NCBI GenBank assembly: GCA_005880605.1
Contig: VBIS01000089.1
Coordinates: forward strand, 1-25,296
Reading direction: 5' to 3'
Length of the DNA stretch: 25,296 nt
DNA from: Chloroflexota bacterium
Lineage (GTDB): Bacteria; Chloroflexota; Dormibacteria; CF-121
Positions 1 to 7,398 of this stretch are shown here, in pieces. Position 1 is the first letter of the stretch; the number at the start of each line of letters is the position of its first letter. Position numbers and translations under genes: made by a program. Under the pieces are notes generated by a model. That model saw only the letters and a list, made by a program, of their open reading frames with translations, was not told the origin of the DNA and did not search any database.

Positions 1-399
1 CAAGCCGGCGCCAAAGCGAACGCCTTCCTCGTCGGAGAACCCGACGACCTCGACGCGCGCCGTGAGCGGATCACCCGATTCCACCAGAGTCCGCAGAACT
101 TCGAGCCCGGCGACCGCACCATAGGCGCCATCGAGGCGGCCCCCATTGGGGACGGTGTCGAGATGCGAGCCAGTGAGCAGCCTGGGACCGGCACTGCCGG
201 GCACGTGACCGAAAACATTCAGGGCGGCGTCGATGCGAGCCTCGAGCCCTGCCTCTCGGATCCGCTCCGCAAACCAGCGCCGGCCCGCCAGATCGGCCTC
301 GGACCAGGCGAGCCGGTCGACCCCGCCATCGGCCTGTCCACCGATAGTCGAGAGCGCCTTCATCTCGGCCAGCAGCCGGTCTCCATTGATGTCGCTCAC
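1..399 (-). CDS. N-carbamoyl-L-amino-acid hydrolase / allantoate amidohydrolase family (M20), N-terminal part
   Basis: This is the N-terminal 133 codons of a zinc amidohydrolase that runs off the left edge. The translation contains GSHLDTVPNGG followed by a DGAYG segment and then SDEEG. In the AllC/HyuC/beta-ureidopropionase family these supply metal ligands (His and Asp of HLDT, Asp of DGAYG) and the catalytic Glu pair. Such enzymes hydrolyse N-carbamoyl amino acids, ureidopropionate or allantoate in the cytoplasm. The start is GTG at 399; its GTGA overlaps the stop of the hydantoinase gene by four bases, so the two are translationally coupled. Hydantoinase plus carbamoylase is the classic two-step ring opening and decarbamoylation of hydantoins or dihydropyrimidines. 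The exact substrate cannot be told from the N-terminus. Confidence 0.88.
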   Translation of the reverse strand, partial: MSDINGDRLLAEMKALSTIGGQADGGVDRLAWSEADLAGRRWFAERIREAGLEARIDAALNVFGHVPGSAGPRLLTGSHLDTVPNGGRLDGAYGAVAGLEVLRTLVESGDPLTARVEVVGFSDEEGVRFGAGL

Positions 400-1772
400 A
401 GCGGGACCGCCTGGGAGTCGAAGGGCGCGCACTTCAGAAAGCGGCCGAAGCCTCGATCGCCCACGATGGCGCCGTCGCGGTAGACCACCCGGCCTCGACA
501 GATGGTGGTGTGCACCTTGCCGGTGACGGTCAGGCCTTCATAGGGCGAAAATCCCGCGCGGCTGTGCAGTTCCGAGATCGAGAGCGTGCGCGTGGGGCGC
601 GGATCGAAGAGAACGAGATCGGCGTCGGAACCCGGCCGAATGTCACCCTTATGCGGCCAGAGTCCGAAGATCTTCGCCGGATTCGCGCAGAGAAGCATGA
701 CCAGATGGCGAAGCGCCATCTGATGCTCCACCACGCCGAAGGTATAGAGCAGGAGCAGCGACGTCTCGACGCCGGGGATGCCCGGGCTGACGCGGCTGAA
801 GTCCTCGACGCCCTCTCGCTGCGCGAGGGAAAAGCCGCAGTGGTCGCTGCCCATACTGTGGATAAGCCGCTGCGTCAACCGGCTCCATAGCTGCGCCTGA
901 CTGGCGCGGTCACGGAGCGGCGGCGTCATGACGTAGCGTGCCGCATCGGGGCGGGCATAGACGGAGTCGTCCAGCACCAGGTAATGCGGGCAGGTCTCGG
1001 CGATCGCCTCGACGCCTCGGTCGCGAGCCGCGGTGATCAGGTCGACCGAGCGCGGCGACGACAGGTGAACGAAGTAGATGGGGCTCCCCGTCTGTTCGCT
1101 GAACACCAGGCCGCGGCCGACGGCCCCCACTTCGGCAACGGCCGGCCGCGAGGCCGCGTGGTAGGCGAGCCCCGACTTGCCCTGGCGCAGCAGCTCCTGC
1201 GTCGTCCCGACCACGATGGCGTCGTTCTCAGCATGCACCTGGACCAGGAGCCCGGCGCGTCCGGAACATTCCATCAAGCGATACCAGGTCCAATCGTCCG
1301 CGTAGAAGATGGTGTCGCGATAGGTCGTGTACACCTTGGCGCTGGTGACCCCGGCTTCGACCAGCGCCTCGAGCTCGCGCTCCCAGCCATCGGCAAGGTT
1401 GGTGATGTTGAGGTGAATCCCGTAGTCGACGTGCGAGCGGCCTTCGATCAGGTCGAGCCGCGTGCGCAGCGCCTGCGCGAATGACTGGCCCGGCAGTTGC
1501 GGGGCGAACTCGAGGTAGGTCGTGACCCCGCCGGCTGCCGCCGAGGCGGAGCCGCTCTCGAAGTCGTCCGCCGTGCGCGCCGTACCCGTGTCGAGCAGCA
1601 AATGTGTGTGTGGATCGACCACGCCCGGCAGGACCAGCATGCCGGTCGCGTCGATGACGTCCTCGCGTTCCGCGATGCCCTCGCCAACCTCGGCGATCTT
1701 GCCGGCGCGGACGAGAACGTCGGCTTTCCGCTCGGAGTCCGCGGTAACGACGGTTCCACCTCGGATCAGCAT
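396..1772 (-). CDS. hydA: Dihydropyrimidinase / D-hydantoinase family cyclic amidohydrolase
   Basis: A 458-residue amidohydrolase-superfamily enzyme of normal family length. It hydrolyses cyclic amides such as dihydropyrimidines or hydantoins to N-carbamoyl amino acids. Visible binuclear metal ligands are D53-P-H55-T-H57, the carboxylated-lysine position K146 (SAKVYTTY), H180 (QVHAEN), H236 (YFVHLSS) and D310 (GSDHCGF). The C-terminal small beta domain holds the usual GSDADLVLFDP segment. The start is ATG at 1772, 24 bases after the upstream 67-residue ORF; the stop overlaps the next gene by four bases. Lying behind a CoA ligase and near kynureninase, it may act on another cyclic amide such as an oxindole or isatin-like ring. 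That is only inference, and dihydropyrimidinase remains the default call. Confidence 0.9.
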   Translation of the reverse strand: MLIRGGTVVTADSERKADVLVRAGKIAEVGEGIAEREDVIDATGMLVLPGVVDPHTHLLLDTGTARTADDFESGSASAAAGGVTTYLEFAPQLPGQSFAQALRTRLDLIEGRSHVDYGIHLNITNLADGWERELEALVEAGVTSAKVYTTYRDTIFYADDWTWYRLMECSGRAGLLVQVHAENDAIVVGTTQELLRQGKSGLAYHAASRPAVAEVGAVGRGLVFSEQTGSPIYFVHLSSPRSVDLITAARDRGVEAIAETCPHYLVLDDSVYARPDAARYVMTPPLRDRASQAQLWSRLTQRLIHSMGSDHCGFSLAQREGVEDFSRVSPGIPGVETSLLLLYTFGVVEHQMALRHLVMLLCANPAKIFGLWPHKGDIRPGSDADLVLFDPRPTRTLSISELHSRAGFSPYEGLTVTGKVHTTICRGRVVYRDGAIVGDRGFGRFLKCAPFDSQAVPL

Positions 1773-1796
1773 GTCGTCACTCCCGCTAAGGCGGGA

Positions 1797-2000
1797 TCAG
1801 ACGCCGATCTCGTACAGGTTGCCCGGATCGAGGTCAAGGCCGTTGACGACCTGCCAGAGCGCGGCGACCGCCTTCATCGCATTGCGCCGTTCGAACGGTG
1901 CCAGGTCCTTACCGTCCTTCAGCACCCTGACCAGGCCCTGGTAGGTCTCGACCAGCGTCCGCTCGGACTCGCTCAGCTCGACGCCCATGGCGTTCTTCAT
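1797..2000 (-). CDS. Small hypothetical protein coupled to the CoA ligase
   Basis: A 67-residue ORF that I do not recognise. It is predicted soluble and largely helical, with no signal peptide, membrane segment or cysteine motif; the middle is rich in charged and hydrophobic residues and it ends in DPGNLYEIGV. Its ATG at 2000 overlaps the stop of the upstream CoA-ligase gene by four bases (ATGA), and it ends 24 bases before the hydantoinase start. The coupling and the absence of any better ORF in the gap argue that it is a real gene made in step with the ligase. It could be a small subunit or accessory factor of the ligase or hydantoinase; no function can be assigned. Confidence 0.65.
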   Translation of the reverse strand: MKNAMGVELSESERTLVETYQGLVRVLKDGKDLAPFERRNAMKAVAALWQVVNGLDLDPGNLYEIGV

Positions 2001-3361
2001 ACCGTGACCCTCCGCTCGCCGGCCGTCCCGATGACGATCCGGTCGTCCTGCAGCCGTTTCGCCTTCAGCTCGAAACGCGGCAGGCTGCCTTTCTCGACCT
2101 GCTTGCAGCCGAATCGTAGGCCCTCATGCGCCTGCGCGAGCGACTTGGCGAGCGCGCTCACGATCCGGTCGGCGTTGACGCCCTCTCGCTCTGGAATCTC
2201 GACCAGCACCTCGATCTCGTCTTGCCGGCCGTCGGCCGTGTACAGGTGGATCCGGAACTCGTCGACCTCCTTGTACTCCCGCACGATCGCCTCGACCGCA
2301 CGCGGATAAACGTTGGTGCCGCGCACCAGCTTCATGTCGTCGACGCGGCCGCGAATGCCGCCCTCGTAGAGATCGAAGGTTCGGCCACAGGTGCAGCCGC
2401 TAGCCGGCACGCGGACCACGAGGTCGCGGGTGCGGTAACGCAGCACCGGGATGAAGCCGCGGCCGAATGACGTGATCAACCGCTCCCCCAGCTCGCCGTA
2501 GCCGACCGGCTCTCCCGTCTCGGGGTCGACGACCTCCTCGATGAAGTGGTCTTCGATGATGTGGGTGCCGCCCGGCTGCTTCTCGCACTCGAAGACCATG
2601 ATGGTGCCGACTTCGGTCATGCCGGCGGTGTCCGCGGCTTTGGCACCCCATTCCTCCTCGATCAGGCGCTTGGTCGCGGGGATGGAGCCCGCCGGCTCAC
2701 CGGAGAGGATCAGGCGCTTGACCGAGCTGCCGGCCAGGTCGACGCCCATCGTCTTCGCCTCCTGCGCCATCCGCAGCGCGTAGGTTGGGGTCGAGCAAAC
2801 GACCGTCGCCTTCATACTGAGAATTTGCTTGACGCGGGCCTCGGTGGTCATGTTGCCGCCCGGGAGCACGAGGCAGCCGATTTTCTCGCTGGCGTAGTGC
2901 GCGCCCCAGAAGCCGACGAAGGTGCCGTAGCTGAAGGCGAAGAAGACGATGTCGGCCGGCCGGACACCGAAGCCCCAGAATCCGTAGCACCACATCTCGG
3001 CGATCCACTCCCAGTCCTTCATGCTGTCGAGGACCTGCAAGGGGATCCGGCCGGTGGTGCCGGAGGTCAGGTGGTAGCGCACGGCCACCTCCTCGGGAGC
3101 GGCCAGCAATGGCCCGAAGGGGGGCTTGTCCAGCTGGGCCTGCATCCACTCGTCGCGCGTCATCATGGGGATGCGGCGGAGGTCGTTGAGATTCTTGATG
3201 GAGTCGGCGGTGATGCCAGCCGACTTCAGCCGGGCCGCCTGCCAGGGCACCCGAGCCTCGGCCCAGGCGACCAGGTTCTTGAGTTTGTGGACCTGGAGGG
3301 CCTCGATCTGGTCGCGGGGCATGGTCTCATGCCGGGGATTCCAGTACGGCGATTCCTTCAC
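1997..3361 (-). CDS. Phenylacetate-CoA ligase-like AMP-forming acyl-CoA ligase
   Basis: A 454-residue member of the PaaK branch of the adenylate-forming superfamily. It activates an aromatic carboxylate with ATP and CoA. Visible motifs are the phosphate loop HLTSGTTGRIP (97-107), the AGMTEVG core motif (247-252), YRTRDLV (309-315) and the C-terminal hinge region GRVDDMKLVRGTNVYP (338-353). The SGCTCGR cysteine pair (323, 325) is typical of PaaK-like enzymes. The start is GTG at 3361, preceded on the minus strand by a strong AAAGGAGGGG ribosome-binding site. The gene heads the operon with the 67-residue ORF, hydantoinase and carbamoylase, and is divergent from the broken tryptophan dioxygenase. 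Anthranilate (2-aminobenzoate) is an attractive substrate because kynureninase is nearby, but phenylacetate or another aryl acid cannot be excluded. Confidence 0.85.
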   Translation of the reverse strand: MKESPYWNPRHETMPRDQIEALQVHKLKNLVAWAEARVPWQAARLKSAGITADSIKNLNDLRRIPMMTRDEWMQAQLDKPPFGPLLAAPEEVAVRYHLTSGTTGRIPLQVLDSMKDWEWIAEMWCYGFWGFGVRPADIVFFAFSYGTFVGFWGAHYASEKIGCLVLPGGNMTTEARVKQILSMKATVVCSTPTYALRMAQEAKTMGVDLAGSSVKRLILSGEPAGSIPATKRLIEEEWGAKAADTAGMTEVGTIMVFECEKQPGGTHIIEDHFIEEVVDPETGEPVGYGELGERLITSFGRGFIPVLRYRTRDLVVRVPASGCTCGRTFDLYEGGIRGRVDDMKLVRGTNVYPRAVEAIVREYKEVDEFRIHLYTADGRQDEIEVLVEIPEREGVNADRIVSALAKSLAQAHEGLRFGCKQVEKGSLPRFELKAKRLQDDRIVIGTAGERRVTV

Positions 3362-3420
3362 GCATCCCCTCCTTTATTCGACCTCGTTGTAACACTTTTT
3401 TGGAATAAGCTGAAGCCGAC

Positions 3421-4100
3421 TTGGCCACGGCCGGAAAACCGAAGGAAGAAGGCGCGCCATACCGCCTGGGCGGGATGGGCTTCCAGGACGCCTCGGGCCG
3501 CCGCCTCAGCTACGACTCGTACCTGCATATCCCGCAACTGCTCGAGCTGCAGCGAGGGCTGACCCAGGCGCACGATGAGTTGCTCTTCATCGTGGTGCAC
3601 CAGGTCTACGAGCTCTGGTTCAAAGTGCTGATCGACGAGCTCGAGAGCATCCGGACCGCGATCGAGACGGAGGCCCTTCGTGCCGCGAAGCATGGCCTTA
3701 AGCGGGTCAAGGTGATCGAGGCCCTGCTGGTGGAACAGGTCGCGGTCCTCGAGACGATGGCCCCGCAGGACTTCCTGACCTTCCGTTCCGAGCTGGCGCC
3801 GGCCAGCGGCTTTCAGTCCGTCCAGTTCCGTGAGATCGAATTCCTATCCGGGCTCAAGGATGCCGGGTACATCAAGACACTCGATAAGCAAGGCAACGCG
3901 CGGGCCCGGCTGCAACGGCGCCTCGATGAACCGTCGTTGCACGATGCGTTCGCCGCGCTGATCGAGCGCCGCGGGGTGACCGTGAGCGGCAGATCGGCGA
4001 TAAGCCCGGTACCGGTGGCTCGACCGGCGTGCGTTACCTGCGGTCAACCCTCGGCAAGCGGTTCTTCCCGGAGCTCTGGGAGGTCCGCTCCCAGTTGTAG
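3421..4100 (+). pseudogene. kynA: Tryptophan 2,3-dioxygenase, broken by an out-of-frame internal deletion
   Basis: Residues 1-186 are a clear tryptophan 2,3-dioxygenase. They include the HDELLFIVVHQVYELWFK helix with F56 and H60 (counterparts of Xanthomonas F51 and H55) and FR at 121-122 followed by ASGFQS (R122 matches the substrate-binding Arg117). From about 3980 that frame turns into low-complexity nonsense ending near 4113. The authentic C-terminus lies in another frame: from 3984 it reads ERQIGDKPGTGGSTG and continues through FFPELWEVRSQL to TAG at 4098-4100. The 50-60 residues normally between these parts, including the haem-ligating His (Xanthomonas H240) just before the VER(M/Q)IG segment, are absent. 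One deletion plus frame change explains everything. The start codon is probably TTG at 3421, with ATG at 3475 as the alternative. It is either a true pseudogene or an assembly error. Confidence 0.85.
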
Positions 4101-4120
4101 TCGACGCTCTTAACTGACAT

Positions 4121-5116
4121 TCATCTCGCTTCCTGGCCCGTCGTGCCAGAAATGGCAGGACCTGTGGCGATGTGGACCGCAACGCCATCGACCACCAGAG
4201 CGCTGGTGTCGTGTGCTGGTCCGGTGATTGAGACCGACTCGCCCAGCCCCACCGCTCGGTGGCGCGTCGCCTCACCAGTCCCGGCTCTCCGAATCCATTC
4301 GAGGGCGGCGCTGACCTCCACGGCTTTATCGCCGGCTCTGGGGATCAATGATTCGGCGATGTAACTTCCGATCAAGCCTTGCCAGAGCCGAGCCAGCGTC
4401 GATGGCCGGTCGAACAGGTCGAAGGCTACGGGCTGGCCGTCAACGAGTGCCAGCACTCCGGACTGTCCCGCCGCGGGTTGTAACTGGCTAAGATGGCCCT
4501 CGATCTCGCTCCCTCGCCGACTCTCGATATCCGAGTACGCCTGGGAATCCGAGTGGATGCCGAGATCTCCGAGGTGGCCGGCGACTCCCCTCCACACGGC
4601 GCCCTGATCCGCCACGAACGTCCCGAATGCTCGAGCGGACAACGTGACGGAACTTCTCTTCATCGCGCGAATCTTCGGTGAGAGCGCATAGTCAGCCCGG
4701 CTGGCCTTCGAGGTCGTATGCCGCCAGCGGCCCGCCTCGACACAGGAAACGGGAATTCTGAGCTTCGTTTTGGCCGGAACCAGGATCGTCGTATTCAGGA
4801 CACGGTTCTGATTGAGGCCGACCAGAATCTCACCGTCGATTATCAGGACAGGGACCTTCGAGTCGGTCTCTACCTGCAGGGTCGATACGACGCCGTGCCT
4901 GTCGACCTCGGAGATCTCCGCCGTGCCGTTTTTCTGCGCCTCGGCAAAGGTCACGTACTCGAGTCCAGGCCCGTCGTCGAAAACGGGCAACAAGGTCAGC
5001 CGTCCGGCCGTTTGCGGCGAGCCCAGACGAAGGCCAGCGGGCGGTCCCTGTTCGAGCCGATCACGAACGATGTCGACGGCGGTGCGAGGTGCCGAATAGG
5101 ACGAGCGATCTGCCAT
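4121..5116 (-). CDS. ARPP-1 / DUF6569-like protein
   Basis: A 331-residue soluble protein when started at ATG 5116, which has a strong AAGGAGG site eight bases upstream; longer in-frame readings cross the intergenic repeats and are not supported. The core, about residues 45-165, resembles the ARPP-1 domain: GPGLEYVTFAEA, then a segment ending in VPVLIIDGEILVG, LNQNRVLNTTILVPA and IPVSCVEAGRW. ARPP-1 domains occur alone or beside ADP-ribosylglycohydrolase and phosphatase domains, and their biochemical role is unknown. I see no signal peptide or membrane segment. The gene is divergent from an XRE-type regulator across an 86-110 bp region with direct repeats, which suggests that the regulator controls it. 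Family assignment is from memory of the motif pattern. Confidence 0.75.
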   Translation of the reverse strand: MADRSSYSAPRTAVDIVRDRLEQGPPAGLRLGSPQTAGRLTLLPVFDDGPGLEYVTFAEAQKNGTAEISEVDRHGVVSTLQVETDSKVPVLIIDGEILVGLNQNRVLNTTILVPAKTKLRIPVSCVEAGRWRHTTSKASRADYALSPKIRAMKRSSVTLSARAFGTFVADQGAVWRGVAGHLGDLGIHSDSQAYSDIESRRGSEIEGHLSQLQPAAGQSGVLALVDGQPVAFDLFDRPSTLARLWQGLIGSYIAESLIPRAGDKAVEVSAALEWIRRAGTGEATRHRAVGLGESVSITGPAHDTSALVVDGVAVHIATGPAISGTTGQEAR

Positions 5117-5202
5117 GCCCAGCCTCCTTGAACGTTGCCTTCTAGAGGCTGTCAGCATAGCATATACGCTGTGAGCATAGTTCTCCTGATTGCGAGCGTA
5201 GC
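5117..5202. promoter_or_regulatory. Divergent promoter region with phased direct repeats (candidate XRE operator)
   Basis: Two direct repeats of the pattern GCTGTSAGCATAG (S = C or G) lie at 5148-5160 and 5168-5180, exactly 20 bases apart and 12/13 identical. A weaker third copy (9/13) lies at 5189-5201, 21 bases further on. The phasing puts all copies on one face of the helix, as expected for cooperative binding of a dimeric or oligomeric regulator. The array sits between the ARPP-1-like gene and the XRE gene. Autoregulation and control of the ARPP-1-like gene by the XRE protein is the simplest inference. Confidence 0.5.
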
Positions 5203-5226
5203 GTGATAGACCACAGAATCGGATTG

Positions 5227-5703
5227 ATGGCATCTCCAGAAGCGGCGGCTCTGGCCCCGGCGTCCCGGGGCAAGGATTTCTACGCTGCGCTGGGCCGCGC
5301 GATCAAGGTCACCCGCACCGAGCAGGGACTGGAGCGGAAAGAGCTCGCCCGGCTGGCCGGTCTTTCTTATCCCTACCTGTCCGAGATCGAAAAGGGCAAG
5401 AAGCGGGCCTCCACCGAAGCGCTGCGTCCGATTGCCCGGGCACTCGGGCTCAAGCAATCCGAGCTTCTCGAACGGGCGGAGCTGCTGCTCGAGCGCGGAC
5501 TGTCCGCCTCCGCGCCTACCGGGACGGTCCGGCCGAGGCGTGCGTCGGGGGGACGGCCGATGGCCCGTGTTTACCGGCTCGATCCTGCCGGTTCGGATTC
5601 GGCGAAGGATGCGGGCCTGCGCGAGCTCGTTTCCCGCGCGGGCCAACTGACAGCGGACGACTTCAACCGGGTTCTTGACCTGGTCCGCCGGCTCGCCCGC
5701 TGA
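5227..5703 (+). CDS. XRE-family helix-turn-helix transcriptional regulator
   Basis: A DNA-binding protein of about 158 residues with one HTH_3 domain. The domain runs from DFYAALGRAIKVTRTEQGL through ERKELARLAGLSYPYLSEIEKGKKRAS to a third helix block around ALRPIARALGL. The remaining C-terminal half is not a recognised sensor domain, though the last 30 residues look helical (TADDFNRVLDLVRRLAR) and could be a dimerisation helix. I chose ATG at 5227; an in-frame GTG at 5203 would add eight residues, and neither has a good ribosome-binding site. It is divergent from the ARPP-1-like gene and converges on the membrane protein gene at 5710. The upstream direct repeats are candidate operators. Confidence 0.85.
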   Translation: MASPEAAALAPASRGKDFYAALGRAIKVTRTEQGLERKELARLAGLSYPYLSEIEKGKKRASTEALRPIARALGLKQSELLERAELLLERGLSASAPTGTVRPRRASGGRPMARVYRLDPAGSDSAKDAGLRELVSRAGQLTADDFNRVLDLVRRLAR

Positions 5704-5709
5704 AAACGC

Positions 5710-6159
5710 TCAGCGGCTGTTCGCGAAGAGCCGGCTGAAGTAGGTGATCCCGATCGGGACCAGCAGTGCGGCGAGTGCCGTGAGCACCGAGAGCGTATCC
5801 GGCAGGTGGCTTGGGTTGCCCATCCCGATGTAGGTGAAGATAGCGGCGCCGATCGAACTGGCGATCACCACCGTCGTGAGGATCACGCCCGCCCATTCCT
5901 GGTGGCGCACGTAGACCGCAATCTGTCGCCGAGTCGCCAGGCGAAGGAGCCAGGTGGCAGTGAGGCCGTTCAGGACCAGGGAGCTGATCAACGCGCAAAC
6001 GGCGATCCCGATGCGGACCTGTTCGAGGTTGCGCATCACAAAGGCCGCAGCGTTGACCACCAGGATGCCCACCGGCGTGATGATGCCGACCACGAGCAGC
6101 AGCCGCCGGCTGCTGAGGTAGCCGCGGAGCAGCCGATCGCCCTGCTGCTTGTCCCTCAT
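5710..6159 (-). CDS. Hypothetical four-helix membrane protein
   Basis: A 149-residue protein with four clear hydrophobic segments, at about residues 20-42, 50-72, 87-110 and 120-142, a basic cytoplasmic N-terminus (RDKQQGDRLLRGYLSSRR) and short loops. I do not recognise the family. The ATG overlaps the kynureninase stop by one base (TGATG), so it is the last gene of that operon and should be made together with kynureninase. No transporter signature or catalytic motif is visible. It converges with the XRE gene, with only six bases between the stops. Confidence 0.75.
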   Translation of the reverse strand: MRDKQQGDRLLRGYLSSRRLLLVVGIITPVGILVVNAAAFVMRNLEQVRIGIAVCALISSLVLNGLTATWLLRLATRRQIAVYVRHQEWAGVILTTVVIASSIGAAIFTYIGMGNPSHLPDTLSVLTALAALLVPIGITYFSRLFANSR

Positions 6160-7391
6160 CAGGTCACAGCCAGTCTGGTCTTGTACTCGGGTCGATCCCA
6201 GGCGCGCGAGGTCACCACCTCACGGAGTCCGTGCACGGCATCAAACACGTCGACGTAGCGGGTGTAGAGCGGAGCGAAGCCGAACCGCATCAAGTCAGGT
6301 GTCCGGAAGTCGCCGATGATGCCGCGATCGATCAGCGCGCGCATCACGCGGTATCCCTCCTTGTGGCGCAACGACACCTGCGAGCCGCGGTGGGCGGCAT
6401 CGCGGGGGCCGACCACCTCGACCCCGAGGTCGCGACAGGTCTCGTCCACCTGCTGGATGAACAGGTCGCCCAGGGCCATCGATTTGCGACGAGCCTCCTG
6501 CTGGTCCACCCGCAGCCAGAGGTCGATCGCGACTTCCAGCGCCAGCATGCTGAGGATGGGTGGGGAGCCGGCGAGCAGCCGGGTGATGCCAGGAGCGGGG
6601 CGGTACTCGGGCTCGAATTCGAACGGCGCGGCGTGGCCCATCCAGCCGGAGAGCGGTGACTGCATGGCATCCTGCAAACCCTCGGCGACAAACAAGTAGG
6701 CTGGGGCGCCCGGCCCGCCGTTCAAGTACTTGTAGCCGCAACCCACCGCGAGGTCGACGCCGGCGGCATTCAAGTCGATAGGTACCGCGCCGGCGCTGTG
6801 CGAGAGGTCCCACAGCATCAGGGCGCCGACCTTCCGGGCGGCTGCCGTGATGCGCCGCATGTCGTGGACCTCTCCCGTCGCGTAGTCGACGTGGGTGAGC
6901 ATCAGCACCGCCACGCTACCGTCGAGCGACCGCTCGATCTCGGCGCGCTCGACCGGGCGCACGACATGGTTGCCACCGAGCATCTCGACCAAACCCTGCG
7001 CGATGTAAAGATCGGTCGGGAAGTTCGAGGTCTCGGTCAGGATGAAATGTCGTCCAGGCTGGACGCGCAGCGCTCCCGCCAGCAGCTTGAACAGGTTCAC
7101 CGAGGTACTGTCGGCGACGATCACCTCGCCCGCTTTGGCCCCGATCAATCGCGCGATCTTGTCGCCGATGCGGGCCGGCGCCTCCATCCACTGGGCCGCG
7201 TTCCAGCTGCGGATGAGGCCGTTGCCCCATTCCCTGGCGATCACCTCGTTGAGACGGGGCACGGTCTGCTTTGGAAGAGCTCCGAGCGAGTTGCCATCGA
7301 GGTAGATCACGCCCTCGGGCAGAGCGAACTCCTCTCGCAGCCAAGCGAGCGGATCCTGCCGGTCGAAGGACAGGCAGGTCTCGCGGTCCAC
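6159..7391 (-). CDS. kynU: Kynureninase
   Basis: A 410-residue PLP enzyme of the usual size. It cleaves L-kynurenine to anthranilate and alanine (or 3-hydroxykynurenine to 3-hydroxyanthranilate). Motifs seen are YLDGNSLGALP (30-40), SWNAAQWME (62-70), STSVNLFKLL (95-104), WDLSHSAGA with the PLP-binding Asp (194-202), and GCGYKYLNGGPG with Schiff-base Lys221. The chosen start is GTG at 7391 (reading VDRETCLSFD). The longer in-frame reading from 7445 only translates a REP-like repeat. The upstream Eis-like gene ends at 7399. It is followed by a coupled membrane protein gene. It is the clearest sign of tryptophan or kynurenine degradation here, although the local tryptophan dioxygenase gene is broken. 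Confidence 0.95.
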   Translation of the reverse strand: MDRETCLSFDRQDPLAWLREEFALPEGVIYLDGNSLGALPKQTVPRLNEVIAREWGNGLIRSWNAAQWMEAPARIGDKIARLIGAKAGEVIVADSTSVNLFKLLAGALRVQPGRHFILTETSNFPTDLYIAQGLVEMLGGNHVVRPVERAEIERSLDGSVAVLMLTHVDYATGEVHDMRRITAAARKVGALMLWDLSHSAGAVPIDLNAAGVDLAVGCGYKYLNGGPGAPAYLFVAEGLQDAMQSPLSGWMGHAAPFEFEPEYRPAPGITRLLAGSPPILSMLALEVAIDLWLRVDQQEARRKSMALGDLFIQQVDETCRDLGVEVVGPRDAAHRGSQVSLRHKEGYRVMRALIDRGIIGDFRTPDLMRFGFAPLYTRYVDVFDAVHGLREVVTSRAWDRPEYKTRLAVT

Positions 7392-7398
7392 GCTCGGA

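Noticed and set aside
3362..3420. Specific -35/-10 boxes between the CoA ligase and the dioxygenase
   Set aside because: AT-rich and surely promoter-bearing, but no hexamer pair with proper spacing stands out on either strand.
2546..3562. Plus-strand 338-codon open frame opposite the CoA ligase
   Set aside because: Antisense shadow with no recognisable motif; it also runs into the dioxygenase in the wrong frame.
5117..5233. N-terminal extension of the ARPP-1-like protein
   Set aside because: ATG 5116 has a strong Shine-Dalgarno, and the extension reads through the direct-repeat operator region.
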